DNA from: Methylosinus sp. H3A
GTDB taxonomy: Bacteria; Pseudomonadota; Alphaproteobacteria; Rhizobiales; Beijerinckiaceae
Assembly: GCF_015709455.1 (NCBI RefSeq)
Contig: NZ_JADNQW010000005.1
Span: 3,554,001-3,618,000, forward strand
Direction: 5' to 3'
DNA length: 64,000 bases
Shown here: in pieces, positions 35,862 to 49,134 of the stretch
How the letters are laid out: each line of letters starts with the position of its first letter
Position numbering within the stretch: the first letter of the stretch is position 1
Made by a program: the position numbers and the translations under genes
Notes under the pieces: generated by a model
Databases searched by the model: none
Told to the model about the DNA's origin: nothing
What the model saw: the letters and a program-made list of their open reading frames with translations, nothing else

Positions 35862-35951
35862 GCGGGCCGTAGCGGACGCGCTTCATCCCCGGCGCGAGCG
35901 GGGACGACGATCCCGATCGCGCTCCACTGTCGCTTCTAGGAGGACAATGTC
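35862..35951 (+). promoter_or_regulatory. ROSE-like RNA thermometer leader of hsp20
   Basis: The leader contains a stable hairpin (CCCCG and CGGGG, about 35886-35903). Immediately before the Shine-Dalgarno it has TCGCT, three bases, AGGAGG. ROSE elements of rhizobial small heat-shock genes have exactly this U(U/C)GCU segment pairing with the AGGA of the ribosome site through a bulged G. The leader length of about 90 bases also fits. Assignment rests on motif and position only. Confidence 0.55.
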
Positions 35952-36416
35952 ATGCGTCACTTCGATCTTTCCCCGCTCTATCGCTCGACCGTCGGCTTCG
36001 ATCGCCTGTTTTCCCTGCTGGACCAGGGCGCGGGCCCGGAGGCGGCGCCCGCCTATCCTCCTTATAATATCGAGCGCACGGGCGAGAACGACTATCGCGT
36101 GACCCTGGCGGTGGCCGGCTTCGGGCGAGAAGATCTGTCGATCGAGACGCGCGAGAACACGCTGACCATCAAGGGCGCCAAGGAGACTGCGCCTGAGACC
36201 GGCGTCAAGCGCGAAATCCTGCATCAAGGCATTGCGGCGCGAGCCTTCGAGCGGCGCTTCCAGCTCGCCGACCATGTCGTCGTGACCGGAGCGAGCCTCG
36301 CCAACGGCCTGCTGCATGTCGATCTGGTCCGCCAGATTCCGGAGGCGCAAAAGCCGCGCCGCATCGAGATCGGCGGCGGCGCTCCGGCGCAGACGATCGA
36401 CGCCAAAGCCGCCTGA
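35952..36416 (+). CDS. Small heat-shock protein Hsp20 (IbpA-like)
   Basis: ATP-independent holdase that keeps unfolding proteins soluble. The 154-residue product starts MRHFDLSPLYRSTVGFDRLF, the usual IbpA-type N-terminus, and contains an alpha-crystallin domain (YRVTLAVAGFGREDLSIETR through LANGLLHVDLVRQIPE). The I-x-I-like C-terminal tail is IEIGGG. An AGGAGG ribosome site precedes ATG 35952. The gene has a heat-shock-type promoter, a ROSE-like leader and its own terminator, so it is a self-contained heat-inducible unit. Confidence 0.94.
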   Translation: MRHFDLSPLYRSTVGFDRLFSLLDQGAGPEAAPAYPPYNIERTGENDYRVTLAVAGFGREDLSIETRENTLTIKGAKETAPETGVKREILHQGIAARAFERRFQLADHVVVTGASLANGLLHVDLVRQIPEAQKPRRIEIGGGAPAQTIDAKAA

Positions 36417-36443
36417 CCGGCCTTCCATAGCCGTAGAAAAATC

Positions 36444-36477
36444 GAGGCGTCCCAAAGCGGGGACGCCTCTTTTTTTT
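36444..36477 (+). terminator. Rho-independent terminator of hsp20
   Basis: GAGGCGTCCC pairs with GGGACGCCTC around a short loop, followed by eight T. It lies just beyond the hsp20 stop and ends 4 bases before the converging gene's stop codon. Confidence 0.92.
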
Positions 36478-36480
36478 GGT

Positions 36481-37437
36481 TCATCCGCCTGGCGTCGGCT
36501 TGGGCGCTTCTGGCGTCGGCGGCGTCTTGGACTGTTCCGCCGAGACGGGATTGACGGGCGCGGCCTGTGGCGCCGGGGCGGCCTGCTGGTGGCCGACGAT
36601 GGCGGACGGCTCCGGAACGGGCGCGGCGGCGTGGGGCGCCGCATCCTGGGAAGGCGCCGGGGCTTTCGGCTCGGTCGCCGGCGCGGGGGCCGCCTGAGGC
36701 GCTGGAGCCGCGACGGGCGTCGGCGCGGACTGCGGTTGCGGCTGGGCTTTCCGCTCCTCTGGCGTCTCGGCGGCAGGTCTGGGCGAGGCCGGTTTCTCGG
36801 ACCCGTGGGGCGCGGCGGACTGGGTCGGCCGCGCGGGCGGCTTTGTCGCCTGCGAGGGCGGCGCGTGAGGGATGCGCTGCGTCTCGGCGCCTTCGGGCCG
36901 GGCCGCGGCGTGGGTCCGGCCCGGCGTCTCCGTCCTTCGGGGCGAGGCGGCGGATTGCGGCGCGGGACGGCGCGGCTCGGCGCCGAGGCCCGGCACGACG
37001 AGAGGATCCTGGACCGCTCCGGTTCGCGGCGCGTCATGGGTCTCGACCGGCGGCGCGCCGCGATAGGCGGCCGGCGGCGCGTCGATAAAGCCCGGCGCTT
37101 CGTGGACGACCTCCGGTCCGACGCGCCAGGACTTCAGAATCTCGCCCTCATAGGGGTCGATGAGGAAGCGCCTGTAGCGCCCGCGGCGGTCGACGCCGGT
37201 CGCCACCACTTGATCGCCGCGGCGGCCGAGCCCGCCGACGAGGCGAAAGCCCTCTTCCCCCAATATTTCAGCGATGGCCCGCGGCGAGGCGTCGGGTGCC
37301 GTCTCCGGGATCGGCCGGTGGAAGGCGTAGCCGAAAGGGCGAAAGAAGAAATCCGCCGCGGCCGGCGTCGCGGCCGCAATCGGCGCGAGGCTCGCAAGGG
37401 CGAGCAAGACCTTCGGCCGCAGTCTCGATAGCGTCAT
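36481..37437 (-). CDS. Exported protein with PepSY-like N-domain and Pro/Ala-rich tail
   Basis: From ATG 37437, with GGAG 6 bases before it, it encodes 318 residues. A signal peptide (LLALASLAPIAAATPAAA) is followed by a PepSY-like domain of about 80 residues (RAIAEILGEEGFRLVGGLGR, YRRFLIDPYEGEILKSWRVG). About 200 residues rich in Pro, Ala and Gln then form a disordered tail. This composition is common in periplasmic or wall-spanning alphaproteobacterial proteins. Function unknown. It is divergent from gltB. Confidence 0.75.
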   Translation of the reverse strand: MTLSRLRPKVLLALASLAPIAAATPAAADFFFRPFGYAFHRPIPETAPDASPRAIAEILGEEGFRLVGGLGRRGDQVVATGVDRRGRYRRFLIDPYEGEILKSWRVGPEVVHEAPGFIDAPPAAYRGAPPVETHDAPRTGAVQDPLVVPGLGAEPRRPAPQSAASPRRTETPGRTHAAARPEGAETQRIPHAPPSQATKPPARPTQSAAPHGSEKPASPRPAAETPEERKAQPQPQSAPTPVAAPAPQAAPAPATEPKAPAPSQDAAPHAAAPVPEPSAIVGHQQAAPAPQAAPVNPVSAEQSKTPPTPEAPKPTPGG

Positions 37438-37762
37438 GAACCGCTCCACATCTTCATTGATCATCGGGCCCCGTCTCGACAGCGGAGCTTCCGCGACCAT
37501 TGCGGCGAGCTTTGGACGCAGGCGGCGCGCTCGGCGGGCGGAATGCGCCGGGATTTCGGTTTTGTGGCGGCAGATTGCTTGTGTGCTGCGCGTAAATCTG
37601 GCAACAATATTTCCCGCTGATATGTCAGCCTTGCTGACCATTCTTCTCCGATGACGCATCCGCGCGCTTCGGAGCAAATCGATGAATTCGACGATAGGGG
37701 ACGGGGACGCAGGCGCGGCGATCGGGCCGAGCCGCCTCCGGACTCGCCCGGGAGACGCCGCC
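37438..37762. other. Divergent promoter region of gltB and exported-protein gene
   Basis: About 325 bases. The sequence 37556-37625 is A+T-richer and probably holds the gltB promoter. A sigma-54-like string was considered here and rejected on spacing. No gene is apparent. Confidence 0.5.
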
Positions 37763-42424
<4,662 letters not shown>

Positions 42425-42441
42425 TCGGGCGCCGGCGCGCA

Positions 42442-43350
42442 TTACGCCGCCGGCGCTTCGACCCGCACATGAAGCACTTCCGGCGGCGCGCCGAAGCGCA
42501 CCGGAAGCCCCGTGCATCCCAGACCGCCGGAGACGACGAGATGCTTCTCGTCCTCGACGATATGGCCATAGACATAGCGATTGCCGAAACGAGATGGCAC
42601 GATCGGCGCCCAGCCGAAGAGCCGCACCTGTCCGCCATGCGTATGGCCGCAGAGCGTCAGAGCGACGCGCTCCGACACATCGGGAAAAACGTCGGGCTCA
42701 TGCGCCAATAGGATGACAGGATCGTCGGTCGTGACGGCGGCGAGCGTCGCCGGCAGATCGTGGAGCCCTTTCCATCGGCGCCGTCCGACGGAAATCGCAT
42801 ATTGGTCGGCGAGGCCGGCGAGCCAGAAGTCGCGGCCGCGGCTGTTCAGGCGCACGGTCGCATTCTCATAGACGGGAATCCCATTGTCCTCGAGCGCGCG
42901 GCGCGCGATCACATCGCCGCCGCCGCGGCGCTGAACATTGCGATCGTCCCACATGTCGTGATTGCCGAGGATCGCATGGACGCCGAGCGGAGCGCTGAGA
43001 CGCGAGAGCGCGCGCGCCCATTGCGCCGCGGGGATCGGCGTGGCGAAATGATGCAGTCCGGCGACATAGTCGCCGAGCAGCACGATGACGTCCGGCCGGA
43101 GCGCATTCATCCGATCGACGATGGCGTCGATGCGCTCGATCGACATCCAGGGATCGCAGGCGTGGAGATCGGAGAGCGCTGCGATCTCGAGCGCGAAGCC
43201 CTTCGGCCAATTGCGTGGCGCGACGCGATAGCGGGCGACGCGCGGTCCCTGCAGCGGACCATAGCCGAAGGCGTAGGCCGCTCCCGCGAAGGCGGAAGCC
43301 GCTCCGGCGATCGCGCCCTTCAGGAAGGCGCGCCGGGTCAGGATGCTCAT
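42442..43350 (-). CDS. Tat-exported metallophosphoesterase
   Basis: A 302-residue calcineurin-like phosphoesterase of the YaeI type. Metal-binding motifs in order are SDLHA, GDYVAG, GNHDMWDD, HEPD and GHTHGGQVRLFG. The leader MSILTRRAFLKGAIAGAASA has the twin-arginine motif TRRAFLK, indicating folded export to the periplasm. Related YaeI proteins act on lipid-linked or pyrophosphate substrates; the substrate here is unknown. It converges on gltB with a 17-base gap. Confidence 0.9.
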   Translation of the reverse strand: MSILTRRAFLKGAIAGAASAFAGAAYAFGYGPLQGPRVARYRVAPRNWPKGFALEIAALSDLHACDPWMSIERIDAIVDRMNALRPDVIVLLGDYVAGLHHFATPIPAAQWARALSRLSAPLGVHAILGNHDMWDDRNVQRRGGGDVIARRALEDNGIPVYENATVRLNSRGRDFWLAGLADQYAISVGRRRWKGLHDLPATLAAVTTDDPVILLAHEPDVFPDVSERVALTLCGHTHGGQVRLFGWAPIVPSRFGNRYVYGHIVEDEKHLVVSGGLGCTGLPVRFGAPPEVLHVRVEAPAA

Positions 43351-43454
43351 GACGTCTCCCTCATGGCGTCATTCTGGCCTCGAACAGACGCATGACGTCT
43401 AAGCCGATCAATGCGTCCGTTTCGAGTCACGCTGCGCGGGCGGCGTCGTTCGGC

Positions 43455-43925
43455 TCATCTCGGCGCGGGGAAGGGGCCTTCGTCGAGGTAATAGCCATAG
43501 ATCGGCCCAGGCCTCGGCGGAATCGGATCGGCCGCCGTATAGGCTCCAGGGCGATAGACGCGGTCATAAGGATTGCTCTCGGGCGCGTAATACGCCGGCT
43601 CTATATAAGGCGCAGGCGCGAATTCGCTCGCGCGATAGCGCGGCCGAGCGGACTGCCGCCAGTCCTGCGCATCCTCCGCCGCTGCGACGCGGAAGCGCGG
43701 TGGCGCTATTGCAGCGCGAGCATAGGCCGGCTCCGGCTCCCGCCAGCGGCGCGCAGGATGGGCGGGGCGACTATGCCGGAAATTCGCGGCGGCCCGAGGA
43801 GTAAAATCATCGGGACCGAGCCCGCGAATGACGACCGGCCCTCGCGCGCCGGCGATGGATGGGCCGGGAAGGCCAAAGAGCGCGGCCAGCAAGGCCGCTG
43901 ACAGAATCGTCGCACTGATACGCAT
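43455..43925 (-). CDS. Exported Tyr/Pro/Arg-rich protein
   Basis: A 156-residue product with a signal peptide (MRISATILSAALLAALFGLP, cleavage near PSIAGA). The mature region is low-complexity, rich in Arg, Pro, Ala and Tyr (YIEPAYYAPESNPYDRVYRP, IYGYYLDEGPFPAPR). No domain is recognised. It is probably a periplasmic or surface structural protein. It stands alone between a phosphoesterase and an aminotransferase gene on the same strand. Confidence 0.65.
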   Translation of the reverse strand: MRISATILSAALLAALFGLPGPSIAGARGPVVIRGLGPDDFTPRAAANFRHSRPAHPARRWREPEPAYARAAIAPPRFRVAAAEDAQDWRQSARPRYRASEFAPAPYIEPAYYAPESNPYDRVYRPGAYTAADPIPPRPGPIYGYYLDEGPFPAPR

Positions 43926-44059
43926 GATCGGAGCCTTTCGTTTCGAAGCAGAGCGCGGCAGGGCGGAAATTTGCGCCGACGTGTCAAATCGGCGCGGCTC
44001 CCTGTCGCGCGCCTGCCAGGAGCAAGGCGCGTTCCCAATTCGTTAACCGAGATTTTCCG

Positions 44060-45499
44060 CTAACCGAGCTTGGCTTTCAGCGCATGGCCGGCGAGCGTCT
44101 TGCCGAGCGACCAGACCGCTCCCGGCGCGTGATGCGCGTCGGCGATGACCTTGTCGAAGGAGCGCTCGATCAGATCGCAATCGAAATCGTCGATGGTGAG
44201 CGGCGGCAGCAATTTGATCGTGTGATTGCCATGGCCGGCGACCTGAGTCAGCACCTTGTGCTGCTCGAACAACGGAATGCTGATGAGCTGGCAGAACAGG
44301 CCCGAATTGACCGTCTCCAGCAGATTCCACGCGGCTTTCAGCTTCAGCGAACGCGGCTCGCCGAATTCGATTCCGATCATCAGCCCCTTGCCGCGCACAT
44401 CGGCGACGAGCTCATAGCGCTCGGCCATGGCGCGGAAGGCGGCGAGCAGACGCTCGCCCTTGGCGGCGGAGTTCTCGACGAGCTTCTCGCTCGCGATGAC
44501 CTCGAGAGTCGCGAGGCCGGCGGCCATTGCGAGTTCATTCTTGCCGAAGGTGGAGCCATGCACGACCGCGCGATCCATGCGGTCGAACATTTTGTCGAAG
44601 ATCCATTTGCGCGTCAGCACGGCGCCGACGGGGACGTGGCCTCCCGACAACGCCTTGGCGACGAGCAGGAGATCGGGCTCGACGCCATAATGCTCGATCG
44701 CGAAGAATTTTCCGGTGCGGCCGAGGCCGGTCTGAATCTCGTCGGCGACGAACAGCGTCCCATATTTGCGGCAGAGCGCGGCGGCTTGCGCGAGATAGTC
44801 CGGCGCCGGCATGTTCACGCCCTTGCCCTGAATGGGCTCGACGAAGAAGGCCGCGACATCACGATGCCGCAGCGCCTCCTCGAGCGCGACGAGATCGTCG
44901 AACGGAATCTCACGCGTATCGGGCAACAGCGGGCCGAAGCCCTTTTTGAAAATCTCGTCGCCATTGAGCGACAGCGCGCCATAGGTGAGGCCGTGGAAGG
45001 AATGCGCGCAATGCAATATGCCCGCGCGGCCCGTCGCCGCGCGCGAAAATTTGATCGCGGCCTCGACGGCTTCCGTGCCGGAGTTGGCGAAGAAGACTTT
45101 GTCGAGAAAGGGCGCGAAGCCGAGCAGCCGCTCCGCCAGCAGCGCCGCGGGCACCGATACGTCGAGCTGAACAAGATTGGGCAGCTCCGCGCCGAGCACG
45201 CTCATCAGCGCCGCCCGCAGCGCGGGATGATTGCGTCCGACCGCGAACACGCCCCAACCGCTCAAGAGATCGAGATAGCGCGCGCCCTTGCGGTCATAGA
45301 GATATTGACCGGCGCCGCGCACGAATCCGACGTCGTAGCCGATCGTCTTCAGCACCCGTACCCACATCTCGTTGAGATGCTGCGAGTGCAGCGCGAAACG
45401 CTCGTTCTCGCGCTCCGCATAAAGGGAGGCGAGATCGAAATTCGGGGCGCCGCCGTCCTGCGCCAGGTCGCGATCGTCTCGCGGCGAAATAAAGGTCAT
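44060..45499 (-). CDS. Class III PLP-dependent aminotransferase
   Basis: A 479-residue fold-type I enzyme of the acetylornithine/4-aminobutyrate class. The PLP lysine lies in LLLVAKALSGGHVPVGAVL, the cofactor aspartate in LFVADEIQTGLGRTG, and the glycine-rich phosphate site in FANSGTEAVEAAIKFSRAATGRAG. The extended N-terminus (HLNEMWVRVLKTIGYDVGFV) differs from ArgD and GabT. One possibility is the aminotransferase of aminohopanoid synthesis (HpnO-like), since type II methanotrophs make aminobacteriohopanepolyols, but no hopanoid gene is nearby. Substrate therefore unresolved. Confidence 0.85.
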   Translation of the reverse strand: MTFISPRDDRDLAQDGGAPNFDLASLYAERENERFALHSQHLNEMWVRVLKTIGYDVGFVRGAGQYLYDRKGARYLDLLSGWGVFAVGRNHPALRAALMSVLGAELPNLVQLDVSVPAALLAERLLGFAPFLDKVFFANSGTEAVEAAIKFSRAATGRAGILHCAHSFHGLTYGALSLNGDEIFKKGFGPLLPDTREIPFDDLVALEEALRHRDVAAFFVEPIQGKGVNMPAPDYLAQAAALCRKYGTLFVADEIQTGLGRTGKFFAIEHYGVEPDLLLVAKALSGGHVPVGAVLTRKWIFDKMFDRMDRAVVHGSTFGKNELAMAAGLATLEVIASEKLVENSAAKGERLLAAFRAMAERYELVADVRGKGLMIGIEFGEPRSLKLKAAWNLLETVNSGLFCQLISIPLFEQHKVLTQVAGHGNHTIKLLPPLTIDDFDCDLIERSFDKVIADAHHAPGAVWSLGKTLAGHALKAKLG

Positions 45500-46039
45500 T
45501 CGTTCAGCGTCCGTATCCTATAGGGGCGGCGCGCGATCTTCTCGCGGGAATTGCGGCCGGTCAAGCGCGCCACCCTCTGTGGCGGCGGCGCACTATGTCG
45601 CGGCTTCGTGCGGACCGCAACATATGGAAGAGCATATTGTTTCGCGCCGCTCTGTCCAGCGCGATCGCCGGGCCGCGCGGGGGGACGAGGCGCGCGTCGC
45701 GCGTCCGAATGTGGCTGTGGCGCCGAATCGCGCCGCTTTCATGGCGAAGACCGGCTCTGCGAAATCGCGCGCAACGCGGAAATTTCTCTCTCGCGACGCG
45801 GCGATCGCTCGCCGAAGGCGCTCGTACGGTATTTCGCGTAACTCGCGTCGATGGCGCGGAACGCCAAGCATTTTCGGGCTTTGTATCCACAGCGAAGGCG
45901 CTCGAGACAAAAAAGTCGGTTGGAGGAAAGCGCGGCGATGATATCTTAACCACAGTGATTCACGGGCGAGCGTCGCGATTCGAGTCTTCGAAGGCGAGCG
46001 GAGCGCATTCGTTCCGAATCGGCAGGGGGAGTTGGTCTG
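45500..46039. other. Intergenic region upstream of cold-shock gene
   Basis: About 540 bases. Open frames here are arginine-rich and lack ribosome sites. A dyad CAACATATG / CATATTG lies at 45618-45638. The 3' part probably contains the promoter and long leader of the cold-shock gene, as such leaders are common. Confidence 0.5.
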
Positions 46040-46627
46040 TTGGGCGCAAAAATTTCATTCCAGAATGAGTTGAGCGCGTCGGCCATCAATGTCGAAAACG
46101 GCGAAGCCGGGCTCGATCTCGTCGAAGTGTCCGGAACCATCAAGTGGTTCGACGTTTCGAAGGGATACGGATTCGTCGTTCCGGATGATGGCGGCGCGGA
46201 TATTCTCTTGCATGTGACGATCCTGCGGCGTTCCGGATACCAGTCGGCCTATGAAGGCGCGCGCGTCGTTTGCGAAGCGCAGAAACGCGCCAAGGGAATG
46301 CAGGTGTTCCGCGTCGTGGGCATGGACGAGTCGACGGCCGTTCATCCTTCGCAGAACGGCGCCCCCCGCACCCATGTCCAAGTGGCGCCGTCGAGCGGCT
46401 ATGAGATAGCCATCGTCAAATGGTTCAACCGGGTGAAAGGCTTCGGCTTCCTCACCCGCGGCGAGGGCACCGACGATATCTTCCTCCATATGGAGACGGT
46501 GCGGCGCTACGGACTTGCCGAGCTGAAGCCCGGCGACAGCGTGCTGGTGCGCTATGGCGACGGCCCCAAGGGCCTGATGGCGACCGAAGTGCGACCGCTG
46601 GAATCGGCGCTGCCGGCCTCGCATTAA
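46040..46627 (+). CDS. Double cold-shock-domain protein
   Basis: A 195-residue nucleic-acid-binding protein with two CspA-type domains. The first is GTIKWFDVSKGYGFVVPDDG with ILLHVT, the second AIVKWFNRVKGFGFLTRGEG with IFLHMETVRR, joined by a linker of about 40 residues. The first domain departs from the RNP consensus more than the second. TTG 46040, preceded by GGGGGAG, is the apparent start. Double-CSD proteins are typical of alphaproteobacteria and act as RNA chaperones or regulators in stationary phase or cold. No operon partner overlaps. Confidence 0.92.
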   Translation: MGAKISFQNELSASAINVENGEAGLDLVEVSGTIKWFDVSKGYGFVVPDDGGADILLHVTILRRSGYQSAYEGARVVCEAQKRAKGMQVFRVVGMDESTAVHPSQNGAPRTHVQVAPSSGYEIAIVKWFNRVKGFGFLTRGEGTDDIFLHMETVRRYGLAELKPGDSVLVRYGDGPKGLMATEVRPLESALPASH

Positions 46628-46755
46628 AGCGGAGCGAGACGCACGCTTCCGGCCCGCTTTGTATTTCCTGATCGCAATGGCAGAATGGCCGTCGAGCGCG
46701 AGCGTTTCGACGATGCCGCGCTGCGTTCGGCGGTCGGAATGTGACGAGGGTGAAC

Positions 46756-47256
46756 ATGTCGGGTGAGTTGTCGCGGAGAGTCTCCGGCGTCGTCGTGACG
46801 CTTCTCGTCCTTCTTCTTTGCGCGCCTGTTCCGGGCCGCGCGAAGGAGGCGGGATCATCGCCTCCCGCGGTCAAAATGGCTGTCGAACCGCTCGAGATCG
46901 TCACGACGACCGGCCCACATCTGCTGCGCGTAGAGGTGGCGCGCACGCCGGACCAGCGCGAGAGGGGCTTGATGTACCGCACCGCGCTTCCTGCCGACGG
47001 CGGCATGTTGTTCGATTTTCATGAGGAGCGGCCGGTCTCCATGTGGATGAAGAACACGCCGCTTTCTCTCGACATGATCTTCGTGTCGCGCGCCGGCCGC
47101 ATCGTCTCCGTAGCGCTCGGAGCGGAGCCCTATTCGGAACGGGTCATCTCCTCCGGCGGAGCGGCGCTCGCCGTCATAGAGCTCGCCGCCGGCGCGGCCC
47201 AGCGCTTGTCGATCTCTGTCGGCGACGTCGTCAAACATCCGATTTTCGACAGATAG
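46756..47256 (+). CDS. Exported DUF192 protein
   Basis: A 166-residue protein with a signal peptide (VSGVVVTLLVLLLCAPVPGR) and a DUF192 domain: VEVARTPDQRERGLMYRTAL, MLFDFHEERPVSMWMKNTPL, SLDMIFVSRAGRI. The family is common in alphaproteobacteria, usually next to a cold-shock gene as here, and its function is not established. ATG 46756 has GAGGGTG before it; GTG 46741 is an alternative start. Confidence 0.88.
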   Translation: MSGELSRRVSGVVVTLLVLLLCAPVPGRAKEAGSSPPAVKMAVEPLEIVTTTGPHLLRVEVARTPDQRERGLMYRTALPADGGMLFDFHEERPVSMWMKNTPLSLDMIFVSRAGRIVSVALGAEPYSERVISSGGAALAVIELAAGAAQRLSISVGDVVKHPIFDR

Positions 47257-47351
47257 GCGGCGTCGGCTCGCGCGCTCGCGCTTGTGAGCGGCGCGCCCTC
47301 GTGCTAGCGAGGCGTTCGGCGGGAAATGGGCTCCGCGGCCTATTCGCGAGA

Positions 47352-47428
47352 CGGGGTATGGCGCAGCCTGGTAGCGCGGAAGTTTTGGGTACTTCAGGTC
47401 GCAGGTTCGAATCCTGCTGCCCCGACCA
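47352..47428 (+). tRNA. trnP: tRNA-Pro (TGG anticodon)
   Basis: A 77-nt cloverleaf with encoded CCA: acceptor CGGGGTA/TGCCCCG, anticodon stem GAAGT/ACTTC with loop TTTGGGT (anticodon TGG), T-arm GCAGG/CCTGC with TTCGAAT. Confidence 0.97.
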
Positions 47429-47503
47429 TTGGCGCGGAGTCCCCGCCACAGCGCCGCTATTTCGTTCTGGCCGGCTCGCGAGCCGGCTCTTGCCGAGGCC
47501 GAT

Positions 47504-47815
47504 ATGACCGCACGCATTCACCGCCCGTCCCCCAGCGCGACGCAATCCGGTCCGGGACCGGCCAAGCCCTGGGTGCTCGAATTCGAGAACGAGACCCCGC
47601 GGGAGCTCGATCCGCTGATGGGATGGACAGGCACGTCGGACGCCAAGGCGCAGATCAGGCTGCGCTTCTCCACCAAGGAGGAGGCGATCGCCTACGCCGA
47701 GCGACGCTCGCTCGTCTATCGCGTGGAGGAGCCCAAGCCCGGCGCGCCGTCGCGCCGCATTATGTCTTATGCCGATAATTTCAAGACGCAGCGCGTCGGC
47801 CAGTGGACGCATTGA
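47504..47815 (+). CDS. NDUFS4-like complex I accessory subunit
   Basis: A 103-residue protein of the ETC complex I conserved-region family (18 kDa NDUFS4-like). The core is WVLEFENETPRELDPLMGWTG, IRLRFSTKEEAIAYAERRSL and the C-terminal YADNFKTQRVGQWTH. In alphaproteobacteria this subunit is a peripheral part of NADH:quinone oxidoreductase near the NADH module and is usually encoded apart from the nuo operon. ATG 47504 follows GAGGCC. It lies between tRNA-Pro and tRNA-Arg. Confidence 0.92.
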   Translation: MTARIHRPSPSATQSGPGPAKPWVLEFENETPRELDPLMGWTGTSDAKAQIRLRFSTKEEAIAYAERRSLVYRVEEPKPGAPSRRIMSYADNFKTQRVGQWTH

Positions 47816-47838
47816 CGCCGCGACACCGCCGCCGTCAC

Positions 47839-47915
47839 GACCCCGTAGCTCAGCCGGATAGAGCAACCGCCTTCTAAGCGGTAGGTCGCTGGTTCGAATC
47901 CAGCCGGGGTCGCCA
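47839..47915 (+). tRNA. trnR: tRNA-Arg (TCT anticodon)
   Basis: A 77-nt cloverleaf with encoded CCA: acceptor GACCCCG/CGGGGTC, D-arm GCTC/GAGC, anticodon stem ACCGC/GCGGT with loop CTTCTAA (anticodon TCT), T-loop TTCGAAT. Confidence 0.97.
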
Positions 47916-48111
47916 TGCGGTCGACGACCGGAAGCCTTTCGTCGCGCTCCGCCCGGTGTTCGATTCGCACGAGCCGATGATTTTCCCTTCGATGCTTTTT
48001 TCGCAGCGCCTGCCGAAGACGGCGCAGACCGAAGTTGGTCGGAGTCCGGCGTCTCGACGACGAAATCGTGACCGAGACGGCGCCGACCGAACATGCTAGA
48101 TTGCGACGATC

Positions 48112-48188
48112 GACTCCGTAGCTCAGCTGGATAGAGCAACTGCCTTCGAAGCAGTAGGTCGTAGGTTCGAATCCTACCGGGGTCGCCA
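48112..48188 (+). tRNA. trnR: tRNA-Arg (TCG anticodon)
   Basis: A 77-nt cloverleaf with encoded CCA: acceptor GACTCCG/CGGGGTC (one T-G pair), anticodon stem ACTGC/GCAGT with loop CTTCGAA (anticodon TCG), T-loop TTCGAAT. It closely resembles the preceding tRNA-Arg, consistent with duplication and anticodon change. Confidence 0.97.
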
Positions 48189-48236
48189 GCAAGCGCATTA
48201 TGCGCTCGTCCGATTTAGATTAAGAGATACGAATCT

Positions 48237-48434
48237 ATGTCGAGCGCGCGCTCCTCGAGTCGAGGCGGCAGAGCCATCGCCCTCTGCATCGCGAGCGTCG
48301 TCGCCGCAAGCGTCACGAAGCAGCTTCTTCAAGATTGGTTCGGCCTGTCGCGCCCGGTTGGCCTCGGACTCTATTTGTTGCTTTTCGGCGCAATATTTTT
48401 CTCTGCCTCTCTATTCACGCATAGGCCGCGCTGA
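48237..48434 (+). CDS. Small two-helix membrane protein (65 aa)
   Basis: Encodes MSSARSSSRGGRAIALCIAS with two hydrophobic segments (AIALCIASVVAASV and GLGLYLLLFGAIFFSASLF) separated by a short polar turn, ending THRPR. Not recognised. It starts about 50 bases after tRNA-Arg. The Shine-Dalgarno is weak (AGAGA). Hydrophobic pattern supports a real membrane peptide, but no family evidence is available. Confidence 0.5.
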   Translation: MSSARSSSRGGRAIALCIASVVAASVTKQLLQDWFGLSRPVGLGLYLLLFGAIFFSASLFTHRPR

Positions 48435-48693
48435 CGTGATCTGCGTTTGCGCCTCCGCGCGCAAACGCCCCGCCTGTTCATCCGATGTCGGGCGAAAAAT
48501 AGCGCTGACGTCATCGATGCGAGAGCGAGCTCGTCGGCGCGCGAGCACGGCCGCCGTGGCGCGCCAATTCGATCGTTCTGTGTGAATTCCCACACCGCTT
48601 TTTTCGAGCACGGGCTATTTCGTCGCCATCGGCCGCCGCGAACCGAAAGGCGAGGGTCGCCGCATTTTCTCGAAATGGATTGGGAACCAGATC

Positions 48694-49134
48694 ATGCGCT
48701 ACGAGATCATCATTCACAATCAACACGCCAGTCAGCCGCTGATTTTCATCGCGGTCGCGGATGCGATCGAGGCGGCGCCTGCGCCGATCACGCCGAATAT
48801 TCCTGCGGGCGGCCTGGGCGCAGCGCGCGTGAGGGTCAAGTCCGTCCCGGTCAATCCGGTCACGCCGAACGTCGGCAACGGCGGCCATCCGGGCGGAACG
48901 ATCTATTATTCCCGAACCGAGGCGACCGTGCTGCGATACTACAAAATCTCCATCTTTCCGCCGGTCGCCGGAGGATTTGTCGCCGTTCAGCGCTGCTCTC
49001 CGACCGGGGTGGTCCCCAATCCTCAAACGGGAAACTACCAGGCCTATGGAACTGTGTTCATGCCGACCGGGCCGAAGCTGGCGGTGAGCAAATTCGTGCA
49101 TGCCGGCGTGGTGCGGCTGTCCTTGACCATTTAG
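48694..49134 (+). CDS. Hypothetical protein upstream of second receptor locus (146 aa)
   Basis: Starts MRYEIIIHNQHASQPLIFIA and is beta-rich with Gly/Pro segments (PGGTIYYSRTEATVLRYYKI, FPPVAGGFVAVQRCSPTG). There is a single cysteine, no signal peptide and no helix-rich region. I do not recognise the family. It sits 135 bases upstream of the DUF2946-like gene on the same strand, so it may belong to the receptor locus, but no equivalent exists in the other locus at 31-36 kb. Confidence 0.6.
   Translation: MRYEIIIHNQHASQPLIFIAVADAIEAAPAPITPNIPAGGLGAARVRVKSVPVNPVTPNVGNGGHPGGTIYYSRTEATVLRYYKISIFPPVAGGFVAVQRCSPTGVVPNPQTGNYQAYGTVFMPTGPKLAVSKFVHAGVVRLSLTI

Noticed and set aside
37556..37640. Sigma-54-like string TGGCGGC...TTGCT upstream of gltB
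   Set aside because: The GG and GC elements are 9 rather than 10 bases apart, which sigma-54 does not tolerate.
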